A stretch of DNA of 64,000 nucleotides from Ilex aquifolium (Eukaryota; Streptophyta; Magnoliopsida; Aquifoliales; Aquifoliaceae): assembly GCA_951799425.1 (NCBI GenBank), contig OX637393.1, forward strand, positions 11,390,744-11,454,743, written 5' to 3'. A model generated the notes under the pieces. The model was given only the letters and a program-made list of their open reading frames with translations. It was not told where the DNA came from and did no database searches. Positions 21,442 to 32,803 of this stretch are shown here, one piece after another. Numbering within the stretch: position 1 is the stretch's first letter; every line of letters starts with the position of its first letter. Both the position numbers and the translations under genes were made by a program.

Positions 21442-23882
21442 TGTGACGCCCCATTTTCCGGGGGTCTTGTATTAACCGTTGACAACCCGTCAACCCGCGG
21501 AAATACCCGTGGATGTCGCTTAACCCGATACCGCGGCACAACATTCCCTTTACCGGGATAAAAAAAATACAAGTCCAATTTCTTTCGGTTGGTTGACCTA
21601 TCCGAGATCCAATATATCACCATTGGTATTCCCTTATTATCCATTTGTAACATTAGAAGGGAGGAAAACATAGCCCAAAGACTTGGCAAAAGAATAATAA
21701 AATAAAAAAAAAATTCTGAATTTTGGAGAGCGTACCGGTACGCGTACCGGTACGCTACGCCCACTGGACCTAACCGTACCGGTACGCGTACCGGTACGCT
21801 ACGCCTTCTGGACCTTACCGTACCGGTACATGTACCGGTACGCCTGGCCCGGAATTGCCCTTTTTACCTATTTTTCATTTCCAAGCCATTCAAAACCCTT
21901 CCCAAAACATCAAATACATGTTTGACAAGTATTTCCATATAATACACAACTTATACAAGTTCCATTACAATTAATTCCATAATTTACACATCAAAATGGA
22001 ATTTATACAAAAGTTTTACAAAAACTCGAACTAAGGCCACAAGCCGGCCCCCTTCATGCTTGATGCTCTCCAAGTGAGCCATCCGCCGGTGCAAACCCCA
22101 CACCTGAAATGTTTCCCGTATAGGGTGAGCCAACGCCCAGTAAAGTAAACCCTACAAGGGCTACTCTCCCCCTAGATGCTCATGCTCATGCAACATTTAT
22201 TTGCTAACAATCATTTCTCACAAGGACATGCATCCTAAGTTGGAATGCAATACTACCATGCCATGAAATGAGATGTCACTCCCTCATGCATTTCAACCCG
22301 AGTCCTCACCGACTCCTACAACACGATGCAATGTCAAAGTGTTTCATTTCATCATTTATGTTTCATCAAATGACATTTTCAAAGCTAGGGTCTTTCTTGG
22401 GATCGGACTTTTTCATGGACTCATACCAATGGTCTTCCACACCCGTACACTTTATGGGCTCTTATACCAATGGAGTGCACCCCCCAAATCACCGGGTCTT
22501 TCACCCGAGAGGTCGTCATGCCTCTTTTTGCTCATCCCGACCCAATTTATCATGCAATCATGGGCTTAGCTAGGTCTTCGACCCAACTTTTCCCAAGCCA
22601 TTTCGTCAATCACCAAGTGTGGCGTTGACATCAACCATGCACACACCCATGTAATGAGATGCTTCCGTGCACATGCAATGCTATGTCCCATTGCATACCA
22701 CATGATGTTCAATATGTCAAGAACAACCCATGTACAATTTCAATACATCCATGGTAAATTTATATCCTAAGCATATAATTACCATATTCATTTCAATGTT
22801 ACTATATCAACATATGCATATATCAACAAGCACATTTTATTACAAATCATATCATATGCATATGATTTCACAAGTTAAACTTAAGCATGTTATTTCAATT
22901 CAATTAAAACAACTACTTCCATTCAAACAAGGCATTTAATCAAACACCTTCTAGGCACAATTTATAAATCTCATAATCATGCCTCAAATTTCCCCAAGTT
23001 ACATAATAATTCACATGTAACTTCATACACCAAAGTTAAGCTAGAAATTAGATTTAAACCATCTCTAAGCTCCCTTTCCATTTCTATGACCATAAACCTA
23101 TATGTGAAGGTCTATCCTAGGCATAGCATATCAAAACTTTAGACTACTAACATCTAAGGAAAGATTACACCAAAGTAGGGAGAACCCTACCTCTTGAAGC
23201 GTAATCACCCGAAGGAAGCTTCAAGAACTCTTTCCTAGCCTAAGACTAGATTTCCCCCCAAATCTCCTTCTTTGGATCTTCGGTGAAATCCCTCGTTCTT
23301 GGGGTGGTTGCGTAGCCCTCGTCGAGAGGATCCACTTTAGCTCTTGGCTCGACGGAATCCGAGCGACGGAACTCCGGGAATCGACGGAGAAAGCTTGAAG
23401 AAAATTCTATTTTCTCTCCTCTCTCTCTTGGCCGGCCAAACAAGAACACAAGGGAAAGAAAAATATGATTTTCTAGATATTTACCCCTATTTATATTTTT
23501 AAATACTCGGCCCACGTGGCGCCACGTGTCCCTCGCTTAATCGGGTCCGATTTAGTCCCGAAACGATTTACTTGATCCCGGTTTAAGTTCAATTTAATTT
23601 TATTTGATCTTTAACTTAATTTTAAGGAAATTTCATAAAATTTATTTATGGGGACGTTCGTGAGGTCATTCGCCACGCAGTCGCCTCGAACGACGTGCAA
23701 AATCCAACTATCTCAGAATTCGACGAAATTTGACAAGGTGACTCGTTTTCGCGATACGAATCCAACGGCGAACTCCGTTTACTCATCCGAGGTCTAGAAC
23801 ATGAGTATTTTAAATACGCATTATAGTGGCAAATTACTATTTTACCCTTTTTGGAAAAAGTTCAAATTTCCCGGGTTTTACA
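21442..23882 (-). mobile_element. Solo LTR B, minus strand
   Basis: 2441 bp. On the minus strand it begins TGTAAAACCCGGG and ends GGGGCGTCACA, and the 5-bp duplication CGTTT flanks it exactly (21437-21441 and 23883-23887). No internal region or second LTR, so it is a solo LTR left by LTR-LTR recombination. A minus-strand TATA box (TATAAATA, plus-strand 23489-23496) supports the orientation. It contains the GTACCGGTAC cluster. It sits in the leader of element 2. Its open frames are without recognisable products. Confidence 0.93.
21732..21842. repeat. GTACCGGTAC palindrome array
   Basis: Six exact copies of the 10-bp palindrome GTACCGGTAC, arranged as three pairs with 2 bases (GC or AT) between members, the pairs spaced in a 44-base period with CTGGACCT in each spacer. 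In the minus-strand LTR this lies in the last 300 bases, downstream of the TATA box, unlike the clusters in the other LTRs. Confidence 0.95.
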
Positions 23883-25624
23883 CGTTTTTTCATTTTATAT
23901 TTTTTTTTACTTTATTTAAGTGGTGTCAATTACTTCATTTATGGAGTATATGTGTGAGATATGTGTCGAGTCTGGGCATATCACTAATGAGTGCCCTTTA
24001 ATTCCAACTGCTTGAAAGTTTTATTAGGATGGGTCAATTATATTGTCTAATTATCCACAACCTTACCGCCAACCATTGTTTTGAAACTTTTTCTCCAGAT
24101 TTTGGTTGGGGGAACAATCTTTATCCGTTACCGGTACATTCCACACCACCACAAGAGTCTCTCCAATATCTCTCATACCATGACCCACAAGAAAAGAGTT
24201 TGGAGAATATTATGAATGAATTTATGCAAACTCAACTGACTATCAATGCTTGAACGAGCAAAGATTTAGAAGATATAAAAGACCTCCTTAACACGTTGAC
24301 CATGGTAGTTAGTAATTTGACTCAAGAACAAGAAGTTGAGCATGATCAATGTAGTAAGAGTGATTCTTTTTCGGAACCATAATCTAAGAATGAATTTGTT
24401 AATACTCTTGATAATGAAGATTTGAGCAAAAATATTATTTCACAAGAGGCTAATGAGCCCTAGGATTTTTTATATCAAAGAGTAGTAATGAGATTCACAT
24501 ATCTAAGCTTGATGGGGATATGAAAGTTGAGTTGAGTGTCATTATTGATAAAAATCTATTTACTATATCATTGTTGGATTTGCATGAAAATGCATATATC
24601 TCTATTTTCTTGAATGTCCCAAGGATATGTTGGGTGTATGAGTGGATAGTTTGATTAAAGGAGTTGCTTAGACACCATGTTTTAAGCCATTAAAAATAAA
24701 ATGATTCATATTCAAATCCGATTTTAATCCAGATTGATTGTGAGCTTGTATTTTTTTTTTCTTTTTGTACATAGTAGTTAGAATTATTTTTATTATTTTT
24801 TTGGTATTTTATCAATTTTTATTTTTTAGATTTGCACACACCCTTTTACTGTGTATCCATTATTATTTGGAGTTTCATTTTAATTTCTTTCATTAAGCAT
24901 AGTATTGGATTTAAGTTGGTGGGGGGGTGTGAGCATATCTTTGAGTGTTTTTTTTTTCTTTTGTGTTTATTTTCTAGGTAATTTTAGTAGTTGTTATGCT
25001 TATTTCTTTTTGTGTAGTTTATTTTATTATTTTGTTGGCAATGGTTCTATTGTTGGAGCTCAATGCCAGGTGTTTTCCTTCCCATATTGTTTTTATTTTC
25101 TCATTGGATTACTATATTTTGCATTGAGGACAATGCATGATTTAAGTAAGGGTAAGGGTTACACCACCATGTGCATACTTTTAAAAAAATTGAAAAAAGA
25201 AAAAAAAATATCCGATTTGAACTGTATTATTCTCTTTTAATTAGGATGAGATTTTTTATTATTCAGCTTGAATCTTGAGTTATTGTCATATTAGCACTCT
25301 ATAGGAGTTTATTCTATGTTTAAATATTATGTTCGTGCTTTAATTTGGAACTCAAATTTTATGTACACCATGATTGTGTTATTTTTATGATTTATTGAAT
25401 GAGTTGCACATCTTAAAAAGCTTGACATCTATAGTGAAGATGAATATATATCCCATGTGAGTCTTGTGTCTAGCTTATTGGAAGGTTAAAATACATTTAC
25501 ACAAAAGACTATTCTTTTAATTTCAATCTCTTTCAATAATCTCATCATTTTACTTTGGTAGAGTATATGAGGTAATTAGTTGATTATATCTCAATGTTAG
25601 AAATACATTGCCATACATTTTTAA
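23883..25624 (+). mobile_element. Internal region of element 2 (part 1)
   Basis: Contains the gag remnant (23941-24258), then a non-coding stretch with two purine-rich words typical of the Athila-type 3' region: TTAAGTTGGTGGGGGGGTG at 24911 and GCATTGAGGACAATGCATGA at 25122. Open frames at 24905-25240 are T-rich and look non-genic. Ends at the target duplication GAAAT (25625-25629). Confidence 0.6.
23941..24258 (+). pseudogene. gag zinc-knuckle remnant of element 2
   Basis: The frame from 23941 reads MEYMCEICVESGHITNECP, a C-x2-C-x4-H-x4-C knuckle, then a stop and a further degraded Pro/Tyr/Gln-rich stretch. The N-terminal gag part is not present. Confidence 0.6.
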
Positions 25625-26006
25625 GAAATTGTAAACCTCCACATTCTTATTTGTATATAGCAACGTAATTATTTTTGGAATGCTAATATATGTGATGATG
25701 TATGCATGAACTATGTAGATTGTAAGAGTAGAAATAAAAATGTTAGGCAATGTAATAGGGTATGTATTGGAAGTTATGAAGTATTCCGGAGTGAAAGAAC
25801 ACTTTAGAGAAAATTTGGGTATAAATGATTTTGGACACTGCCTAGTATTTGGACCATAACCTGTTACCTTGATGTCCGTTTGAGTTGCAATTTTTAAAGT
25901 AAATGTTAGACTTCCAGGGCTACAAAAGTGTATTTCACAAAAATTTTCCAAATCGACCTCTAAACAGGCCAAAAATTCACTGGAAGTTTCAGCGAAAAAT
26001 GGGAGT

Positions 26007-26160
26007 CCGTTCGAACGTGAATGGACGTTTGAACGATGGTTCGTCGCAGTACTTTTGTGTCTAATAGAGCTCTGATGAAAAGTAAAAGTATTGGGAGCAA
26101 CTAATGTTCGAACGCCAAAATGACGTTCGAATGCCAAATGACGTTCGAACGTGAGTGACG
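26007..26160 (+). repeat. CGTTCGAACG-type palindrome cluster in solo LTR C
   Basis: Four to five sites from the palindrome CGTTCGAACG: CCGTTCGAACG, CGTTTGAACG, TGTTCGAACG, CGTTCGAATG and a final CGTTCGAACG. They lie between a conserved LTR block ending CACTGGAAGTTTC and the TATA box at 26204. Confidence 0.85.
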
Positions 26161-27258
26161 AATTCTGACTTTCAGATTCAAGCACAAAGGACCATTTCAC
26201 CCCCTATAAATACTTAAGGACACCTCCATTAGCCCCATTTCAACATTTCTAACCCTATAAAGTATTAGAAAGGAAGAAAGGAAGAGAAAAACACCATATC
26301 AAGGAGGATTTTCACATTGAAGTGGATCAAAATCTCGAGTTCTTCACACAAAACTAAGGAAGAATGTAGGGGTTTCTACCTATTCTCTTCCATTGAGGCT
26401 AAGGTTTATATATATGTATGTTTTGATTCTAAATCCTATTTATATGTTAGGAAATCCTTGATTCTTGATATTCTTGCAAATATTACCATGGTTTAAACAA
26501 AGCTTTGGTTGGATAGCCATGAAATCTCTTTTCTTGTATTAAAACCCTAGTTTTCAAGAGAAATTGATTTTTCTCTTGATTTTTCCTTTGTTCTTGATTT
26601 CAAAACTCTAGTGCTTGGTATTGAACAATAAAATGGTATTTTTGATGATCTCTTGCATATTTTTCTTAAATTGTTCTATTGGAATAATACATGTAAAATT
26701 TGAGGATTTTGGATTTTACTTGGGATTGGAGAAATTGGTTGGGTATTGTATCTCTTGTGGATGTTTTGTAACACCCCGCATTTTATTTTATATATGTATA
26801 TAGATATATAGTAAATAATTGATGTAAAAATGTGGATATGTGTAGTGACGGTAGGAATAAAAACAAAGACTAGAGATACAAATTGATTGGGGAGTAAAGT
26901 TTCGAAGGGTGTAAACTGGAGAAGAGGGATTATGGAAGTTTCTAAATATTTTTAGGTCAAAATAAGATTTCCATTGAATCCGGAAGATCGAGAAACCTTG
27001 GGAGAGATAATATAGGGTGTATTAGAAGTTAGGAAGTATCCCGTAGTTGAAACACATTTTAGAAAGAATTCGAATGGGGAGGAATTTGACATTACCTTGG
27101 TATTTTGGATATATATTTTTAATGCTAAATCCAATTGGTCTGAATTTTGGACAGTAGAAACTAGACTTCAAGGGATGCAAAAGTGTATTTCACAAAAAAT
27201 TTCCAAATCGGCTTCTAAATAGGTCAAAATTGATCTGGAAGTTGCGGGTATACTGTCA

Positions 27259-27361
27259 CCCGCGTCCGGACGGGAATAGACACGCGTCCGGACGCGTATG
27301 GCAGAAACTTGGACGCAAAAACACGCGTCCGAACAGCACAAAACACGCATCCGGACGCGCC
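27259..27361 (+). repeat. CGTCCGGACG-type palindrome cluster in solo LTR D
   Basis: Sites GCGTCCGGACG (27259), GCGTCCGGACGC (27283), GCGTCCGAAC (27325) and GCATCCGGACGC (27349). It occupies the same place in the LTR as the CGTTCGAACG cluster of solo LTR C: directly after the conserved block ending TGATCTGGAAGTT. Confidence 0.9.
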
Positions 27362-27587
27362 AAACCGAGGGCTTCACGACTCAGACGTGTTTTGGGTGTT
27401 TTCTCTTCCATTTGCACCCATTTCATCAATGCTAACCATAGAGAGGCTTAGAGAGGAAGGAAAGAAGGGGAAAAACAAGAAATTCAAGGGTTGATTCAAG
27501 TGGGAAGGATCAAATCTTCTAGTTCTTACTTGGAATTTTGATTCAAGGTAGGGGTTTTCTTCCATTCTTGTTCATTGATGTTAGGGT

Positions 27588-27684
<97 letters not shown>

Positions 27685-27692
27685 TTTTTTTT
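27588..27692. repeat. (AT)n microsatellite followed by T run
   Basis: About 39 AT units followed by 26 T, inside solo LTR D. The frame across it is spurious. Solo LTR C has only TATATATATGTATG at the matching place (26409), so the expansion happened after the copies separated. Confidence 0.95.
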
Positions 27693-30228
27693 GACTCCTA
27701 ATCATATGTATTTGCTATGAGTTCATTGTTTCTTGGTTCTCTTGCAATTGTTAACATGTTTTACACAAAGTTAGGGTTGTATACCCATGAAATCTCTCTT
27801 TTGTTTGAAAAACCCTAGTTTTCAAGAGTGATGGGTTTTCCTCTTGAACTCTTCTTTTATTTTTGATTTCAAAATCATAGTGTTTTGTGTTGAGTAATAA
27901 AATGATATTGTTGTGATCTCTTGCACTTTTCTTGGTTGGTTATTGAAAATGTCACATGCTTAATTTGGGGATTTTGAGATATGCTTGTAAAATGAGAAAT
28001 TGTGGATTTTGTAGTTATTTGGAATTGTTGGTGAATTGAGAATATTTTGGTTTCCTCATTTGTATGGTTATTGTGATGGACTTGGATTGCCTTCGAGAGA
28101 TGCCGTAGAGTGTTAGAGGTTAGTCTATCCCCGTGGGGGTGAGATGGTTTCCTAACACTTGTGGTGGGTTGTCATTTGGTAATGCGACCACTATCGTTCA
28201 CTGGAGTTCGAATAAGGGATGGTATATTTTTTCCTGGGAAGGGACTCGTCACTGCCATTGGGATGGTAGACGCCATTTCCTAAAGTGTTTGTTATTGTGA
28301 TTGTGATTGGTGGACTAGGTATAATCATTGGGTAGATTCATGAGAAGCAATCAACATACATGGTACGGGGATGAACCAATATAAATGGGATGATGGGTTG
28401 GACCGCCTTGACCGGTGCATTGGTATGGGACAATGCATCGGAAGGCGCCCTTCCTAAATGGCTAAAAGTTGGAAATGGTATATTGTTATGAAATTTACCT
28501 TAACCTTTCACTTGATTATTGTTACGGCTTAAACTTGAGATCTATTTAAAATGTCCTGTTTTTCCTTCAAAAATTGATATATGCTATTTACGAAATGATA
28601 CCGACCGGTTTTTATCTGTTTTCTAAACCTTGTTCGAGTTTGGAAGAATTTTTCTACAGAGCTTCGTGCTCACCCCCTACAGTTGAACATTTTTCAGATT
28701 TTGTGCCAGAAGATGAGCTCGATGAGAACGAGCTGGGCCATGGAGAGGCTTCACTAGAGGGATACTTGGATCCCGAGTGTGACATCTAGAGATGTCGTTT
28801 ACTTTTGTTCTAGACTAGAATATTCTTTTGAAACACGGTGTAGTCTAGATTTCTTTTGTAATTTCCGTTGCGCTATAATAGTTAATGTTTTCTTTGGGAA
28901 ATGTAAATGCCATTGTTGGGCTTATTCTTTTGATATTGTGGCAATGGCTTGGTTTATTCTTTTGGAATGTTATTGTGGGTATTACATACCGTGAATAGAA
29001 ATCTTTTGGGATAATGTTGCAAATATTTTATGGATAAATGGACCCGGTGTGGTCGATGTAGTATAATTGCACAGGTTGTGTTTTGGGTAGAGCTCCCCGA
29101 ACAAAGTAGACTCTGCCCGAATTTGGTCAAATTAAGGACCCCCGGTTATTTATGGATTTTGATTAGTTGCTCTCATGGTATAAATGGTTTTAAAATGTAA
29201 TGCCGTCCAGGGTGGTATTTGAGGCGTTACATGTTTGGATGACCATGGGTGGCCGTTGACCGGGTATCGTAGAGTGGGTAGATGCGTTTCTTACTCCGTG
29301 CGGGTTTGAATTTTTCCTACCACTCGTAGTGGGGTTGGTGTCTTGTGAGGACCAAACCACTATTCGTTTATGTGGTACCGAAGCTGAGGGTTAGTATACT
29401 ATTCCTGGGTTGGATTCGTCACTGCCAATGCGTTGGTATACGCCCTTCCTAAAATTGGATATCCTTGCGAGGATTGGGTGTGTGTGTGTGTGGGCCAGGA
29501 TATTCTCGATGTGTTTATTCATGCGATGTCATACATCATACCTGAGATACAAGTTGTGGATTGAGATAAATTGTGGGCTATTGTTTATTGTGCAAATGGT
29601 TGGTTATGGTTTATTGTGGAAATGAGTTTATTGTGGAAATGGTAACTTGTTGTAATGGTTATTTTTGGAAATTGATTTTACTTTTTCATTTAATTATTGC
29701 TATTGTGTAAACTTGAGATCCACTGAAATATCTCTGTTTTCCTTCAAAAGCTATATATGATATTTGTAAAATGAGACCTACTGTTTTATATGCTTTCGAA
29801 ACCTTGTTCGAGTTTGGGAGGATTTTCCTATAGAGATTAGTGCTCACCCCCTATAACAAATATCTTTTTCAGATTATAGTCTAGAGGAGAAGCTCAGAGT
29901 TGATGAACCGGTACATTGGGAAGCTCCAATAGATGGGAACGTGGATCCCGAGGTGGACGTTTAGAGCTATATTCTCTTATGTTCTAGATTAGGAAATTCA
30001 TTTTGAGACAATGTGAAGTCTAATATTTTCGTTATTCCGCTATAAGATAATAGTTGATTTTTGGGATGTAATTACCACAGTTGGGCATATTCTTTTGGAT
30101 GATGTTGTATATATTGTGGATGATGAATGAAATTCTCTTTAGTTATGAAGTTCATTAGTTGCTCTCATGATGTGAATGGTTTTAGATAGTAATACCGTCC
30201 AAGGGGGATTTTGGGGCGTTACAGAAAT

Positions 30229-31433
30229 AATTTTAGGCTATGATTCAATCAATATGAGCCTTAGCCTATTTTTTCTTGACTTCATTTGTAGTAACCATGA
30301 TTGAGTTTAAATGAAAATTTTTGTATCTTAATCATGTAAATCACCAAGCCAAGCATAAATGTGTTTATCTTACCTTGGTTATCCCGAGACTTATATTATT
30401 TATAATTTGTAAAGGAAATGGTGGCTACTAGAAAAAAAAAAGAGGATGATGAGTATTTGAGGTTATTGTTAAAATCCAAAAAAGAAAGAAAAAAGAAGAA
30501 AATTGTGAAAACTATTGGAAAAGCCAAAGACTGTGAAGGAAAAAAAATGAATTATCTTTCAAAAAAGTGTTGGAAAGAGATAGATAGATAAATAAATGTC
30601 TTGAGTTATTATTTTCAAAGAAGAAGATCTGAATAGAAAAAATGTATTTTCGAAATACTCTTTTGAATTCCTTATTATCCTTCGATTCTATAACCTATTC
30701 CCCAAGGCCATCTTACAACCGGAGATTAAAGTCCTATTTGATCTTAAGAATCGTTGCAAGATATGTACTCAATAATGGAATAAGAGATATACCAGCTACA
30801 TTACTTCAATTGCTTCTAACATTCTTTCATGTGAGTTATATTTTGTCAATGTCGTTTCATTTAAATAATGTTCTTTATTTAAAAGATATATGTGAGTTAT
30901 ATTTTGCTTTTGACTATAAAAATCCTTCTCATATATAACCTATGAGTGAAACAATCACTATAATCAGAGGTTATATGTTCAGAGAGTGAATCTTTGGTGA
31001 GATTTGCATCGAAGCTAAAATTAGATAGCTAATAAAGATGTGGATGTTATGTGATAAATTTCTTAAATTGCATAATCATTTCATACACACATGAGTTGCT
31101 AATGTTTATGTGAATGTGAATACTTTTACATAACATTTAAATCTATAGTTCAACCTTTATGTGAATGGTTTGAGTGGATAGTGAATTTTTCGTAAATTTC
31201 ATTGTTAATTAGGAATTAATAATATGTTCTAAATTTGTGGATAAATAAAAAGAATTTTTTAGGAACCTTCTCTGCAAACCTTCACAAGACAAAACTCCCC
31301 ACTAGGGGTAACCTTGGGGGCTTAACGGCTTGTTGCATATGCTAAATGCAATCGTGATTCCTATGAAATTGGCTTTTTGTTTTTATTTGTGTTTTTAGTT
31401 TGCTAGGAACTAGGAAACCTAAGTTGGGGGGTG
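30229..31433 (+). mobile_element. Internal region of element 2 (part 2)
   Basis: AT-rich, with A-rich purine stretches (30430-30620) and no frame with a recognisable product; the 98-codon frame at 30642-30938 does not resemble a known protein. Ends in the polypurine tract AAGTTGGGGGG before the 3' LTR. Confidence 0.55.
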
Positions 31434-32803
31434 TGATGAGAGTATAATATTGCATATTTTATATCTCATATCATTTATCTTAGTTATGTTAGTTGTATAT
31501 TTAATTTGTTTTAGTTTATTTTTGTGTTTTATCAGATAAATGAATGTAAGAGTGAGGTTTTATACTCAATGTCATGCTATGGAAGACTTTGGGAATGAGT
31601 TAAAAGATCCAAGAGTTGGGCCAAGAACATTACAGTAAGAATTGGGAAAAAGGTTGATTATATCGATAGGTTTTCTACCAGTTCATCAGTGAGAGGATTT
31701 AGGTTCTACCAATAGAAGTGAATTCCTACCAGTAGAAGTGAAACATAAACTTTTCTACCGGTAGATTGATAATGTTCTATCTATAGGTCCAAAACAGAGA
31801 ATACCAGTAGTTGTGAAGAGCTATTAGTTCATGTGAAACAAAATATTTTGCTACTGGTAGGTTGGGACCTGCTTCCTACCGGTTCATCAGTGTTATCATT
31901 CGACGATGACCTATGTGCTCAGATGTTTATCATCCATTGTGCTTAAAGCTTATTGGAGGAAAATTAGAAAGTATTTTGGATAGACTAGGACTCTCCATAT
32001 TGGACATATCTTTGGTGAGATTTTTAGAGATTTTCTAAGAATAAAAGTTAGACATAAAGGAAAGAGGATCTCTAAAAATCAGTCATATCTCTCTCTCCCG
32101 TTTTCCTATAAATACCAATCCATGGGAGCTCTTGGGAGACAAAGTTTCCTCCTGGGACATTTTCCAGGTGGCTGATGCTCCTCCTCCATCTTCATTGTTC
32201 GTTCACTTTGGTTTAGATTACAAGCACAAGATTCTTCATTATTTACTTTATAGCTTTTAATCTCGTTGAACATTATGGTATTTCTATTTCTTTTATCGTA
32301 ATTTCTTTCAATTCTAGTTTTAATACAAAGAATTCTTTAAATTCTAATGTATATCTCTTTACTTATCCGTAGACAACTTAGACTTGGCACGGGTAATTCT
32401 TGGAATCACTGCAATCAACGTGACTGTAATTCTTTCACCAATTAATTCAATCAATTTAAATACACATTAGTTGTTTTCTTGATTTTAAGTTGAATATTTT
32501 TGATTCAAGTACGTTTGATTACAATCTTGGATGAATTATAAAATTAGGTTAAATTTCTTATTCACGATAAGATGAACTCTGATGATTATCTGATTCTTTT
32601 TAATTTTGCCTTTTAGTGTTTATTAGTCATCACCACTACTTTCAAATTAAAAGAATTTTATTTTTGTTTCAATTTCATCACCATTTGAATTTGTCCTTCG
32701 TTTTTCCTAAGGAGATGATCTCGATAATCGACCGAGTTACTAAACGATACATTCCTATGCTTGAGAACCTATTTTATTGTCTACCCACTTTTGAGGTCAA
32801 GCA
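31434..32803 (+). repeat. 3' LTR of element 2
   Basis: Begins TGATGAGAGTATAA after the polypurine tract and ends GAGGTCAAGCA. It keeps the true LTR start that the 5' copy has lost. TATA box at 32107. The palindrome cluster is at 31665-31890, with CTACCGGTAG intact at 31758. Confidence 0.85.
31665..31890 (+). repeat. CTACCGGTAG-type palindrome cluster in element 2 3' LTR
   Basis: Eight sites related to CTACCGGTAG, including one exact copy at 31758 and decayed forms CTACCAGTAG, CTACCAATAG, CTACTGGTAG and CTACCGGTTC. Comparing the two LTRs, each retains CG at different sites, so the ancestral cluster was richer in exact palindromes. Confidence 0.8.

Larger units (their letters stand above)
26767..29231 (+). 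mobile_element. Solo LTR D (inner), inserted in solo LTR C
   Basis: 2465 bp. Begins TGTAACACCCCGC and ends GAGGCGTTACA, flanked exactly by TGTTT (26762-26766 and 29232-29236). It is a related but distinct copy of the same LTR family as C; its end also matches window positions 1-327. It carries its own palindrome cluster, an AT/T simple repeat, and no internal region. TGTAACACCCC starts are common in plant chromovirus-type gypsy elements. Confidence 0.94.
25630..30223 (+). mobile_element. Solo LTR C (outer), split by solo LTR D
   Basis: Begins TGTAAACCTCCAC and ends GGGGCGTTACA, with the 5-bp duplication GAAAT on both sides (25625-25629 and 30224-30228). Removing the inner LTR and its duplicated target leaves about 2.12 kb. 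TATA box CTATAAATA at 26204. It aligns with solo LTR D throughout, for example TGTATTTCACAAAAA followed by TTTCCAAATCG in both. The frames 25550-26200 and similar are LTR sequence. Confidence 0.92.
19890..32803 (+). mobile_element. Element 2: degenerate Athila-like gypsy element inside element 1
   Basis: Direct LTRs at 19890-21337 (left end lost) and 31434-32803. The 5' LTR is followed by TGGCACCGTTGTCGAGGA, a decayed version of the TGGCGCCGTTGCCGGGGA leader usual in Athila-type elements. A polypurine tract (AAGTTGGGGGG, 31421) precedes the 3' LTR. Without the solo LTRs the internal region is only about 3 kb, with a gag zinc knuckle and no pol, so it was a short non-autonomous copy. It separates gag and integrase of element 1. 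Its target duplication cannot be checked because the left end is gone. Confidence 0.82.

Noticed and set aside
25550-26200. 216-codon minus-strand ORF
   Set aside because: It is antisense to solo LTR C and is not open in the related solo LTR D.
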